From NCBI RefSeq assembly GCF_001541095.1, contig NZ_LMXH01000006.1:228128-292127 (forward strand): 64,000 nt of DNA. Reading direction: 5' to 3'. This stretch comes from Paenibacillus sp. FJAT-26967. GTDB lineage: Bacteria > Bacillota > Bacilli > Paenibacillales > NBRC-103111. The notes beneath the pieces are model-generated. The model was not told the DNA's origin. It saw only the letters and a list, made by a program, of their open reading frames with translations, and searched no databases. This document shows, in pieces, positions 17,626-30,531 of the stretch. Position numbers and translations under genes: made by a program. The first letter of the stretch is position 1. Each line of letters opens with the position of its first letter.

Positions 17626-17832
17626 TGGAGGCGAGGGGAGTATTGAAATGTCCATTTAACCTGCTTACAAGGACAACTCAACGTTGACCACCTTAGCGGT
17701 ACATTTCAATCCCGTGCTCCCTTCGCATACGCTTCGGTCCGCGCGGACTGAACCCCCGGGGTTCTCCTCCTGCCTCCCTAGAGCAGCAAAAAGGCCCCAG
17801 CCTCTCGGCTGGGACCTTCTGCTGTAATCGTA
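17626..17832 (-). repeat. ssrA-anchored tandem repeat, unit 3, abutting ssrA
   Basis: A 207-bp copy with small changes (TGCCTCCCTAGAGCAGC in place of TGCCTCCCCACAAAACAGC, and one base fewer before the boundary). Its end joins the intact tmRNA gene at 17833. Its hairpin CCCAGCCGAGAGGCTGGG plus T-run (about 17790-17820) is therefore also the working terminator of ssrA. Confidence 0.95.
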
Positions 17833-18195
17833 TGGAGGCGAGGGGAGTCGAACCCCTGTCCGAAGATAACGACACATAAGCTTCTACGGGTGTAGTCACG
17901 GATTTGATGTCACCCTAGCAAGCGCCCCGTAACAGGCTATCGCTAAGGTCAGCCTGATTGTCTTCTTCAGCTCACCCCAGGCGGAGATGAGACAGCGTAG
18001 TCCACTACTTGTTAGCCCCTATTCTAGTCACATGGACGATGCTAGATAGAAGCACGCACACAGTTTCTTAGGCTGCGAAAGCGTAGTTTTGTTGTTGTTT
18101 GCCGTTTAATAGGCTTTAGCGTTGATGAAGCGGACGCGTCCCCACTACCCGCTACCCATGCTCGAACTACCCCCGTCGAATCCATAAACGCCCCC
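17833..18195 (-). ncRNA. ssrA: tmRNA (transfer-messenger RNA)
   Basis: The RNA starts GGGGGCGTTTATGGATTCGA and ends in a T-arm GGGGTTCGACTCCCC then TCGCCTCCA; GGGGGCG pairs with CGCCTCC. CCA is not fully encoded after the discriminator. The resume codon GGC at 18101-18103 opens a tag frame that ends with TAA at 18068 and encodes GKQQQNYAFAA, a normal proteolysis tag ending in AA. Length 363 nt, usual for the family. It rescues stalled ribosomes with SmpB, whose gene lies just upstream in transcription, and its tagged products are degraded by ClpP-type proteases. The 3' end abuts tandem repeats that repeat its last 16 nt. Confidence 0.97.
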
Positions 18196-18365
18196 GTAAT
18201 AGAAAAGGAACTGCGGATGCAACGGCTCATCGAGCCGGATGCTGTTTGTTGCTGCTTGCCTTACTCCACTTATTATACCACATCTCACGCAAAAAGCAGG
18301 TGAAGATCGTTGGAAGTCCAGAAGACGTTTCCCACTACTGGTATAGTACTTACTTCAATTACTTA

Positions 18366-18845
18366 TTACCTGGCGACTTTCTGCTTCTCACGCAGCACTC
18401 GTTGAATGTCCCGCTGCGCATCGCGTTTGGCCGCGGTATCGCGCTTGTCGTACTGTTTCTTACCTTTACCGAGTCCAATGAGCAGTTTGGCGTATCCGTT
18501 GCGGACGTAAATCTTCAGCGGAACCAGTGTGTAGCCTTCCTGCTTGGAAGCACCGATCAGCTTGTTGATCTCCGCTTTCTTCAGAAGCAGCTTTCTCGCT
18601 CTTGTCGGATCACTCGGGTTGTTGCGGTTCCCTTGTTCAAAAGGACTGATGTGCATATTGTGCACGAACGCTTCGGAATTGCGGATCGTTGCGAACGAAT
18701 CCGAAATATTTGCTTTGCCCATCCGCAGGGATTTAATCTCCGTGCCAGTCAGCACCAGGCCGCACTCGTACGTATCTTCGATAAAATAGTCGTGAGACGC
18801 CTTCTTGTTCTGTGCAAGCACCTTACTGTCTGCCTTCTTAGCCAC
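18366..18845 (-). CDS. smpB: SsrA-binding protein SmpB
   Basis: 159 residues, full length. Core OB-fold motifs are present: [68 protein letters not shown] and [20 protein letters not shown]; the basic C-terminal tail [16 protein letters not shown] follows. It binds tmRNA and places it in the stalled ribosome. The ssrA gene starts 170 nt downstream on the same strand and rnr is upstream, the standard trans-translation cluster. GGAGGGATAAC precedes the ATG. Confidence 0.98.
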   Translation of the reverse strand: MAKKADSKVLAQNKKASHDYFIEDTYECGLVLTGTEIKSLRMGKANISDSFATIRNSEAFVHNMHISPFEQGNRNNPSDPTRARKLLLKKAEINKLIGASKQEGYTLVPLKIYVRNGYAKLLIGLGKGKKQYDKRDTAAKRDAQRDIQRVLREKQKVAR

Positions 18846-19181
18846 GGTTATCCCTCCAGTCGTTCATGCTATTCTTACCCCATCTGTGCCTTTTTGAAAA
18901 AGCGGAGTGTTCTTTATTTTATCAACATCTCCGTTAAAAATCAAGAAACGCCCGGACCATACGGCAATTCAGCATAGAGCTGCTGCCGCATGGGCGGGCG
19001 GTTATCTTAATTCCAGGCTTACATCTGTGACTGTGATAGGTCAGCAAATAGCAGCGACTATCACAAGGCTTGCAAATTCCGAACGGAACGATGAGCGTCT
19101 AATCAAAGTCCATCCGCCCCTCGTTCCAAGGAAACGGCCGTTTCTTCTATCGGCCGGCACCCGCAGCCCTGTCCCGCCAGC
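18846..19181. other. rnr-smpB spacer
   Basis: Contains the terminator hairpin at 18949-19000 for rnr and the upstream signals of smpB. No gene is seen. Confidence 0.6.
18949..19000 (-). terminator. Terminator of rnr
   Basis: Imperfect GC-rich arms CGCCCGCCCATGCGGCAGCA and TGCCGTATGGTCCGGGCG on the minus strand, followed by TTTCTTGATTTTTAA. Confidence 0.65.
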
Positions 19182-22100
19182 CTACCTGCGGCCGCGTGGA
19201 CGTCTGTTCTCCGACGGATCGCGCCCGTCCGGCGTGTGCCGGTCTCCGCGTACCGTCTTCGTCAGAGCGTTCACCGACTTCGCCCAGTCGCCGGAGTAAG
19301 GCGCCAGTGGACGCGGAGCGCCGTCGCTGCGGCCTCTGCCCGCGCCTCTGCCAGGCGCAGCATCTCCAGCTGCGCCGCGGCCCCGCTTGCGCTGTCCCGG
19401 CTCGCCAGCGTCATCACGCGCGGTCTCACCGCTAGCGCCTGCATCTCCGCGCAGTGAAATGCCGCGCCCGCCCGCTTCGCCAGGTGTACCGCTCTTGCGG
19501 CGTCTGCCGCCTTCGCTGCGTGCGGCAACGCTCGTACCGGCATCGCCATTCACGCCGCTTCTGCGGCCCGCTCTCTCGCTTACGCCAGCTTCGCCCGCAG
19601 CGCCATCAATGCGTCCTGCACGGCCGCTCTCCGGACTCACAAACTCGCCAGCATTGCCCGCTTCGGCTGAAGCACCGCCCTTACGGCGTCTGCTGCGTTT
19701 ACGACCTCCGCCATCGCCAGCCTCAGCATTGCCTGCTCTTCTCTCGCCCTGCTCAACACGGCCTTGATCAGCGCCGCCTTCGAGCCCGTGTACTTCGCGG
19801 TTGTCTGATCCGGCTTCTCCGGCCGCTTGTGCACCGCCTTTACGGCGTCTGCGCTTACGTCCGGTGCCTGTGCCTTCCTGCGTCAGACTCTCGCTCCCGG
19901 GCTCTGATGCTCTTACCGCAGGCGTAATTGCCATCGGTGCGCCTTCACCTGCCGTGCTTTTCTTCTTCCGCTTGCGGCGTTTACGGCCGCCGCCTTCTTC
20001 GGCTGCTGCACCGGCAGCTGGAGTATCACTCGGCTTTACAAGCACATCGCGCACGCGTCCGCGGTCTTGTCCGCCTTTACCGCCTCTTCCGCCGGATACA
20101 CGATTCTTAGGGCCGCCGCGTCCGCGGTCTCCGCTTTTCTTGCGGTCCAGCATACTGAACTTATTGGAGCGCGGTTTCATATCGACCATTTCAAAGTCGA
20201 TGGTCCGCTCGTCCATATTTACGCGGCTGACGCGGACTTTAACCTCATCACCGATCCGGTAGATCTTAGACGTCCGCTCACCGATAAGCGCATGCTGCAT
20301 TTCATGATAATGGTAATAATCGTCGGTCAGATCACTCAAACGGATCAAGCCTTCAACCGTGTTCTCCAGCTCCACGAAAATGCCGAAGCTCGTCACGCTC
20401 GAAATAATCCCTTCGAAATCCTCGCCGACTTTATCGAGCATAAACTCCGCCTTTTTCAAAGCATCCGTCTCACGCTCTGCATCAACGGCGATACGCTCAC
20501 GCTGCGAGGATTGCTCGGCAATATCGTCCATCCGTCCTCTCAGGTACTCCTGGCGCTTATCGGACAGGCCTCCGCCGTTCTCAAGCACCTCGCGGATCAC
20601 CCGGTGAATAATCAGATCGGGATACCGGCGGATCGGAGAAGTAAAGTGGGAGTAGAACTCCGCTGCCAAGCCGAAGTGACCCAGACTGTTTGCATCATAA
20701 CGCGCCTGCTTCATCGAACGGAGCAGCACCGTGCTGATGACCGTTTCCTCTTTGGCCCCTTTGATCTCCTCCAGCAGGGATTGAAGCGCTCTTGGATGTA
20801 CGGTATTCCCGCGCCCGCGCACCACATAACCGAAGTTCGTAATGAACTCCATAAAATGCGCCAGCTTCTCTGCATCAGGATCTTCGTGGACCCGGTACAG
20901 GAACGGCACCTTCATCCAGTGGAAATGCTCCGCAACGGTTTCGTTCGCCGCCAGCATGAACTCTTCAATGATCATCTCGGCAATTGAGCGTTCCCTCTTG
21001 ATAATATCAACCGGCGTGCCTTCTTTATCCACGATAATTTTGGATTCCTGGAAATCAAAATCAATCGCGCCGCGCTGAATTCGTCTGTTACGCAGCTTCA
21101 TCGCCAGTTCTTCCATGAGACGGAAATCGTCAACCAGGTAACCGTAACGTTCGATCAGCTCCGGATCAGGTGTTTCCTCCGTAAGCAGCTTTCGTACATT
21201 ATTATAGGTCATACGCTCCGCAGTCCGGATTACACTCGTAAAAACATCGTGCCGCACGACATTCATAGCCGCATCGAATTCCATCTCACACGACATGGTC
21301 AGGCGGTCTACCTGCGGATTAAGGGAACATATCCCGTTGGACAACCGGTGCGGGAGCATCGGAATTACCCGGTCCACCAAATAGACGGAACAGCCGCGGT
21401 TATAAGCTTCCTGGTTCAGTGCAGATTCTTCCGTCACATAATAACTGACATCTGCGATATGAACACCAAGGAGATAATTGCCGTTGGGCAGGCGTTCTAC
21501 GTTAACGGCATCATCGAGGTCCTTGGCGTCTTCCCCGTCAATGGTTACGATCCGCTTGCCGCGCAGATCTCGGCGATTCTGGCTGACGATCTCCTCTTCA
21601 GTGATGGAGTCCGGCACGCTTTCGGCTTCCTCCATCACTTCTTCGCTGAACGCTTCGGGAAGCTGGAACTTGCGGATAATCGACAGGATATCTACACCCG
21701 GATCATCCTTGTGCCCCAGAATCTCAATCACTTCGCCCTGCGCCGCTGCGCGGCCTTCCGGGTACTGAATGATATTAACGACGACCTTCTGACCGTCAGC
21801 CGCTCCCATAAAGGCATTTTTCGGAATAAAGATATCCCGCTGCACTCTTTTATCGTCGGGGACGACGAATCCGTAGCTCTCGTGATTCTGGAACGTGCCC
21901 ACGATGCGCGTATTCGCGCGAATAACGACACGTACAACCTCGCCTTCCAGCTTACCGCCGGCCGCGCCCTTACTCGTGACGCGCACAAGAATGATGTCGC
22001 TGTTCATAGCGGTATTCATATCATTCGCATGAATGTACACATCCGGATGATCCCTGTCGTCGGGAATCAGGAAGCCGAAGCCCTTGGGATGAGCCTGCAG

Positions 22101-22316
22101 GCGTCCACGGATCAAATTCATCCTCTCCGGTACCCCATACCGCTCATTGCGCGTACGAAGTACATGACCGGATTGCTCCAGATCATTCAGCAGTTTCACG
22201 AAATCCTTAAATTCCGAAGCGCTGCCGATGCCAAAATGTTTCTCAAGCTCCTGATATGTCATGGGCTTGTACGCATTTTCACGCATAAAATTCAAAATAT
22301 CCTGCTCTGTTACCAT
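19182..22316 (-). CDS. rnr: Ribonuclease R with very long basic C-terminal tail
   Basis: 1044 residues from the ATG at 22316 (AAGGTGA 7 nt upstream); the frame extends to 22493 but that stretch has no family similarity. N-terminal winged helix (EQDILNFMREN...LEKHFG), cold-shock domains, the RNB catalytic core with TIDGEDAKDLDDAVNVERLP (Asp cluster) and HFTSPIRRYPDLIIHR, and an S1 domain (FEGIISSVTSFGIFVELENT) fill about 715 residues. The remaining 329 residues are a low-complexity Arg/Gly/Ala/Glu tail with repeated GRKRRRRKGGA-like blocks; most bacterial RNase R tails are far shorter. A 3'-5' exoribonuclease that degrades structured RNA and works with tmRNA/SmpB. Confidence 0.96.
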   Translation of the reverse strand: MVTEQDILNFMRENAYKPMTYQELEKHFGIGSASEFKDFVKLLNDLEQSGHVLRTRNERYGVPERMNLIRGRLQAHPKGFGFLIPDDRDHPDVYIHANDMNTAMNSDIILVRVTSKGAAGGKLEGEVVRVVIRANTRIVGTFQNHESYGFVVPDDKRVQRDIFIPKNAFMGAADGQKVVVNIIQYPEGRAAAQGEVIEILGHKDDPGVDILSIIRKFQLPEAFSEEVMEEAESVPDSITEEEIVSQNRRDLRGKRIVTIDGEDAKDLDDAVNVERLPNGNYLLGVHIADVSYYVTEESALNQEAYNRGCSVYLVDRVIPMLPHRLSNGICSLNPQVDRLTMSCEMEFDAAMNVVRHDVFTSVIRTAERMTYNNVRKLLTEETPDPELIERYGYLVDDFRLMEELAMKLRNRRIQRGAIDFDFQESKIIVDKEGTPVDIIKRERSIAEMIIEEFMLAANETVAEHFHWMKVPFLYRVHEDPDAEKLAHFMEFITNFGYVVRGRGNTVHPRALQSLLEEIKGAKEETVISTVLLRSMKQARYDANSLGHFGLAAEFYSHFTSPIRRYPDLIIHRVIREVLENGGGLSDKRQEYLRGRMDDIAEQSSQRERIAVDAERETDALKKAEFMLDKVGEDFEGIISSVTSFGIFVELENTVEGLIRLSDLTDDYYHYHEMQHALIGERTSKIYRIGDEVKVRVSRVNMDERTIDFEMVDMKPRSNKFSMLDRKKSGDRGRGGPKNRVSGGRGGKGGQDRGRVRDVLVKPSDTPAAGAAAEEGGGRKRRKRKKKSTAGEGAPMAITPAVRASEPGSESLTQEGTGTGRKRRRRKGGAQAAGEAGSDNREVHGLEGGADQGRVEQGERRAGNAEAGDGGGRKRSRRRKGGASAEAGNAGEFVSPESGRAGRIDGAAGEAGVSERAGRRSGVNGDAGTSVAARSEGGRRRKSGTPGEAGGRGISLRGDAGASGETARDDAGEPGQRKRGRGAAGDAAPGRGAGRGRSDGAPRPLAPYSGDWAKSVNALTKTVRGDRHTPDGRDPSENRRPRGRR

Positions 22317-22801
22317 AGTTGTCACCTTCTTATTAGGTTGAGCTCCTCCGTATTCATACCCGATAACGTATCCTTTGAACAGGTTTAGCCGCTGCTGGAA
22401 GCGCTGTAGTCGCTTGCGCATCAAGATAATCAGCAATTCCAGAATCCTGTTGCTTCCGCGAAGTTCCGATTCCTGCTGCCGGTTACGGGGCATACAGTGG
22501 CTGAAAGCGAGAAGGTGTGTTAACTGCGGCTTGTCTTAGCCCAAAGCTAAGCTGGCCCGCAGGGGTAGGGGGCGGCGCATTTACTTGATTGATTCTACTC
22601 TTGCAGCTTTCCGTCTTCGTACAAGGCCTTTTACAGGCACTTGCGCTGCTGCCCATTCAGTCAAGCCTACGCTGATCCATAACAGCCGGACGTAAGTTAC
22701 TAATCAGTATAGCCGGAAAGATCTAAATCATAACCTGTTCATAAACCTCGAACATCCTACTCCTACAGCTTACCACAAATAGGCAGCCAGAAAGAGGCAT
22801 G
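22317..22801. other. secG-rnr spacer
   Basis: 485 bp with no credible gene. It must carry the upstream signals of rnr on the minus strand. I see no riboswitch or clear promoter boxes. Confidence 0.5.
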
Positions 22802-22834
22802 AAAAAAACAGCAGGAGTAGCATTCCCCTGCTGT
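22802..22834 (-). terminator. Terminator of secG
   Basis: Arms ACAGCAGG and CCTGCTGT around an 11-nt loop, then TTTTTTT on the minus strand, 29 nt past the secG stop. Confidence 0.85.
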
Positions 22835-22863
22835 CTGCAATTTATTTGCATGTTGTTCAATTG

Positions 22864-23103
22864 TTACCCGGCTTTAACTACATATGCAACGAGTACAGTC
22901 AAGATGATAAAGATAGCGGCCAGGACGGTAGTGATACGTACTAGAACCAAATCCATGCCTCTTGCCTTCTGCTTGCCGAACAAATGCTCAGCACCACCGC
23001 TGATGGCTCCGGAAAGTCCAGCACTTTTACCTTTTTGTAGAAGAACGGTTACGATTAAAGCGATTGAAATTATGATCAACACTACTTTAAGGAAAATGAC
23101 CAA
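22864..23103 (-). CDS. secG: Preprotein translocase subunit SecG
   Basis: 79 residues. The first membrane helix is [20 protein letters not shown], then the conserved loop [20 protein letters not shown] and KQKARGMD, then a second helix ending in AYVVKAG. Length and motifs are standard. It is the small third subunit of the SecYEG channel. It lies between the M50-like gene and rnr, as in other Bacillales where secG precedes rnr and smpB. Confidence 0.96.
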   Translation of the reverse strand: MVIFLKVVLIIISIALIVTVLLQKGKSAGLSGAISGGAEHLFGKQKARGMDLVLVRITTVLAAIFIILTVLVAYVVKAG

Positions 23104-23286
23104 TTCGACACCTCATTAGCAAGTACTTATTTTAGAATATGCATAGAAATTCTATCATATTCAGAGGGATTCTGCAAGATAATGGATGGATTTAGAAGAG
23201 TCACTTCGTATCTTTACATAAAATTCAGCCCGGCTTTAGGTCTCGCGGGTTACATGGCAGCTATTAGATAGTCAGCAACCGGCAGT

Positions 23287-24027
23287 TTACTCCCGGTGCT
23301 GTGGCACATAAACAGAAGAAGATGAGGTTGCTTTCCTTCCGCCTCCACTTCGGCTTCGTGAGCCCTTCGAACCTCCCAGAAAATACTGGATGGCTGTTTT
23401 GGCACACCAAAGCGAAAAAACTAGAAACAGGACTCCCCAGCCTATCGCAGGTATACCTGTAAACGAAGCCAGATTCGTAGCATCTCCGGCTTGGCTGGGT
23501 TTCCCGGCAGCCAGCATTGTCAGCGTCAAAGGCCCATATACAGACTCCTCCAGACACAGGAAGGCAATGATCAGATAGTAAGCGTTACGTATAAATCCGC
23601 TCGTAAAGGCAAGGACGAGAATATTAAGCAGGATGAAGCCGATCAGCCAGCCCACACCGAAGGTGTTGCGGACAAACAGGATGAGCGATAGAATCGCAAC
23701 TCCCGTCATTAACTGAAGACCCAATCTTTGCTTGCCGCGTGCATAAGCCCAGAAAAGAAAAACCGCAAACAAGGACGCCGCGATATACCCCGCCATTGAA
23801 ATGGGAAGGAGTTTCCACGAGGAACTGACCGATGAGTAGGTGACCCCACTGTGGTCGGCATTGAGCACAATCGCCATGACTTTACCCGATAAGGCCATCG
23901 TCATAGCAGCATGCCCGAACTCGTGAATCATGGTGTCCAGGTTGCGGAAATATTCGGAGAAAGGGATGAATTGAGTCAACAAGGCGGAAGCGATTAAGAG
24001 CAAAATCGTTTTTACCCAAGCACTCAT
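23287..24027 (-). CDS. M50-family membrane metallopeptidase-like protein
   Basis: 246 residues; ATG at 24027 chosen for the GAGGGG site upstream. The zinc motif HEFGH (HExxH) follows the first membrane helix, in LDTMIHEFGHAAMTMALSGK. Several further helices follow (LPISMAGYIAASLFAVFLFW and others), and a Ser/Gly/Arg-rich cytoplasmic tail ends the protein. This resembles the Peptidase_M50B group (PF13398), which holds uncharacterised intramembrane-type proteases. A site-2-protease-like role is inferred; no partner is evident. It is inserted between eno and secG. Confidence 0.8.
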   Translation of the reverse strand: MSAWVKTILLLIASALLTQFIPFSEYFRNLDTMIHEFGHAAMTMALSGKVMAIVLNADHSGVTYSSVSSSWKLLPISMAGYIAASLFAVFLFWAYARGKQRLGLQLMTGVAILSLILFVRNTFGVGWLIGFILLNILVLAFTSGFIRNAYYLIIAFLCLEESVYGPLTLTMLAAGKPSQAGDATNLASFTGIPAIGWGVLFLVFSLWCAKTAIQYFLGGSKGSRSRSGGGRKATSSSSVYVPQHRE

Positions 24028-24052
24028 AGACTGATCCCCTCTCCGGCAATAC

Positions 24053-24071
24053 AAGGTTAACAATTAACCTT
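24053..24071. terminator. Palindrome in the eno 3' region
   Basis: AAGGTTAACAATTAACCTT, a perfect 8+3+8 inverted repeat between eno and the M50-like gene. No clear T-run, so attenuation or processing is as likely as termination. Confidence 0.4.
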
Positions 24072-24084
24072 ATGAAAGATTGGC

Positions 24085-25392
<1,308 letters not shown>

Positions 25393-25536
25393 TTAACAGG
25401 TTATGTGTATGAAAAACTTCGGGAACTCATTCCCTTTAAGGGCAGCGCGCACCTTACCGATCAAAATAAGATGCTGGTTCTAACATGGAATGGTTCCCGA
25501 AAGCTTTTGTTGTAGGGTAAATCACAAGGATTACGG

Positions 25537-27078
25537 TTATTTTTTCTCTTCGATAATGGATAGACCTGTCATTTCCGGCGGCTGCGGCAGCTTAAGCAGG
25601 TGCAGCAGAGTGGGAGCAATGTCAGCCAATACTGCGCCTTCACGCAGATTCACATCATTCGAAGTCACGATAAAGGGAACCGGGTTCGTGGTATGTGCAG
25701 TGAACGGACGATCGGAATCATCGAGTACAAGGTCCGCATTGCCGTGGTCGGCCGTGATGCAGACAACTCCGCCTTTGGCCAGAATCGCTTCCACGACTTG
25801 ACCGAGGCATTCGTCAGTCGCTTCAACGGCTTTGATCGTAGGCTCCAGCATACCGGAGTGGCCTACCATGTCTGGGTTGGCGAAGTTCAGGATGATGACA
25901 TCCTGCTTGTCCTCATTCACTTCTTTGACAGCGGCCGCGGCGACTTCGTAAGCGCTCATTTCCGGCTTCAGGTCATAAGTGGCGACTTTAGGCGAAGGAA
26001 TGAGAATACGTGTCTCACCCGGCAACTCAACATCCCGTCCTCCACTGAAGAAGAACGTAACGTGCGGATACTTCTCCGTCTCGGCAATACGCAGCTGGCG
26101 CATGTTGTTCTGAGCCAGAACTTCACCGAGCGTATTATCGAGATTCTTCGGTTTATACGCGACATAGCCTTCGACCGTTTCACTGAACAATGTCAGACAG
26201 ACATAGTACAGATCCTGCGGGCACTGCTCGCCGCGGTCGAATCCGCGGAAATCTTTATTCGTAAATACCTGGGACAGTTGGATCGCACGGTCTGGGCGGA
26301 AGTTAAAGAACACAACTGCGTCCCCCGATTCAACAAGCCCGACAGGTTGGTCATTCTCATTCACAATTACGGTAGGCATGACGAATTCATCGAATACGGA
26401 CTTCTCATATGATTCCGTAATAGCTTGCACAGGATCTGTATAACGCGGGCCATCGCCATACACCATTGCGCGGTAAGATTTCTCCGTCCGCTCCCAGCGT
26501 TTGTCTCTGTCCATCGCGTAATAACGTCCTTGCACCGTTGCTACCTTGCCGATGCCTACTTCTGCAATCTTCGCCTGCAGCTGCTCCATGTAGTTCTTCG
26601 CCGAATCGGGCGCTACATCGCGGCCATCGAGGAATGCGTGGATATAGACTTCGTCCAAGCCTTCGTTTTTGGCCAGCTCAAGGAGAGCAAACAAATGCGC
26701 GATGTGGCTATGTACGCCGCCATCAGAGAGTAATCCGTACAGGTGCAGCTTCTTATTGTTCTGCTTCGCATGGCGAACGGCACCGTTCAGCGTCTGGTTG
26801 TCAAAAAAGTCGCCATCGCGAATCGATTTAGAGATCCGTGTGAGATCTTGATAAACAACTCGTCCGGCACCGATGTTCAGGTGCCCTACTTCAGAGTTAC
26901 CCATTTGGCCTTCCGGCAAACCTACAGCTTCGCCGCAAGCGGTCAGCGTCGTATGAGGAAACTGGCCCCAATAGCGGTCGTAGTTCGGTTTCTTGGCTTG
27001 CGCAACGGCATTGCCGTGTGCTTCGCCCCGAAGTCCGAAGCCGTCAAGAATAATTAACGCTACGGGTTTAGTTGCCAT
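25537..27078 (-). CDS. gpmI: 2,3-bisphosphoglycerate-independent phosphoglycerate mutase
   Basis: 513 residues from ATG 27078 with GAGGGGG upstream, one base after the tpiA stop, implying tight coupling. Alkaline-phosphatase-fold motifs: [12 protein letters not shown], the catalytic serine in [36 protein letters not shown], and the metal-binding NPDMVGHSG and [10 protein letters not shown]. It interconverts 3- and 2-phosphoglycerate, is Mn2+-dependent, and is the usual isoform of spore formers. Confidence 0.98.
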   Translation of the reverse strand: MATKPVALIILDGFGLRGEAHGNAVAQAKKPNYDRYWGQFPHTTLTACGEAVGLPEGQMGNSEVGHLNIGAGRVVYQDLTRISKSIRDGDFFDNQTLNGAVRHAKQNNKKLHLYGLLSDGGVHSHIAHLFALLELAKNEGLDEVYIHAFLDGRDVAPDSAKNYMEQLQAKIAEVGIGKVATVQGRYYAMDRDKRWERTEKSYRAMVYGDGPRYTDPVQAITESYEKSVFDEFVMPTVIVNENDQPVGLVESGDAVVFFNFRPDRAIQLSQVFTNKDFRGFDRGEQCPQDLYYVCLTLFSETVEGYVAYKPKNLDNTLGEVLAQNNMRQLRIAETEKYPHVTFFFSGGRDVELPGETRILIPSPKVATYDLKPEMSAYEVAAAAVKEVNEDKQDVIILNFANPDMVGHSGMLEPTIKAVEATDECLGQVVEAILAKGGVVCITADHGNADLVLDDSDRPFTAHTTNPVPFIVTSNDVNLREGAVLADIAPTLLHLLKLPQPPEMTGLSIIEEKK

Positions 27079-27079
27079 C

Positions 27080-29037
<1,958 letters not shown>

Positions 29038-29472
29038 GAAAATTCCTCCTCATAGCCTTCTGGACGAAGGCTGGCGTCGTAAGCATGGGCTAAACCTTCT
29101 AAAAGGCTGGCATCGCAAGCATGGATTACCCTTCGTATGAAGGCTACCATTGTAAGCATCAACAAAGCTATTCTCGTAAATACGGAGCAGTTCGCCACTC
29201 GGACAAACTGAAGCCACAGGTAAACTTTTACCCCGAGAACGGTAAGCATACCTCTTGTCTTGTTCTCTACTAAGCATACCTGTTCCATTACACGTTCTCA
29301 AATAATGGCAAGCTTCCGTTCAGGAAAACCTTCTTCGCAAGCCTTTTGGCCAGGCTTTCCTGAGGAAAGCTTCTCTAGCGTAAAGCCGGGAAGTTCTAAC
29401 GATCCGTTTGTAACCCGTAAGCAATGGGAAGAGGAGAATTTCTTCTCCTCTTCTTCCTTGCTTATTTGTGAA
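29038..29472. other. Structured gap-pgk spacer
   Basis: 435 bp without a gene. In transcription order it holds a hairpin at about 29427-29454 (GAAGAGGAGAA against TTCTCCTCTTC), a palindrome near 29355-29373 (GGCTTTCCTGAGGAAAGC), two copies of GGTATGCTTA, and the three-unit repeat at 29056-29163. It is likely a site of mRNA processing or stabilisation. Confidence 0.55.
29056..29163 (-). repeat. Three-copy hairpin repeat upstream of pgk
   Basis: Three units spaced 39 and 35 bp apart, each CCTTC-loop-GAAGGCT followed by GGCRTCGYAAGCATGG or a variant of it. Each CCTTC/GAAGG pair can fold. The repeat ends 18 nt before the pgk start. Confidence 0.8.
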
Positions 29473-30510
<1,038 letters not shown>

Positions 30511-30531
30511 TCAAGACGTGCCTATGGCCCG

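Noticed and set aside
17206..17832. CRISPR array
   Set aside because: The 210-bp period is too long, there are no short repeats with unique spacers, and no cas genes are nearby.
17245..17899. Series of 61-70 residue open frames on both strands in the tandem repeats
   Set aside because: They are repeated because the DNA is repeated, some run through the tmRNA 3' end, and none has a ribosome binding site or recognisable family.
19196..19927. Long plus-strand open frames opposite the RNase R tail
   Set aside because: They are by-products of the GC-rich, low-complexity tail in the minus-strand gene and have no start signals.
21249..22388. 379-residue plus-strand frame opposite rnr
   Set aside because: Antisense shadow of the conserved RNase R core.
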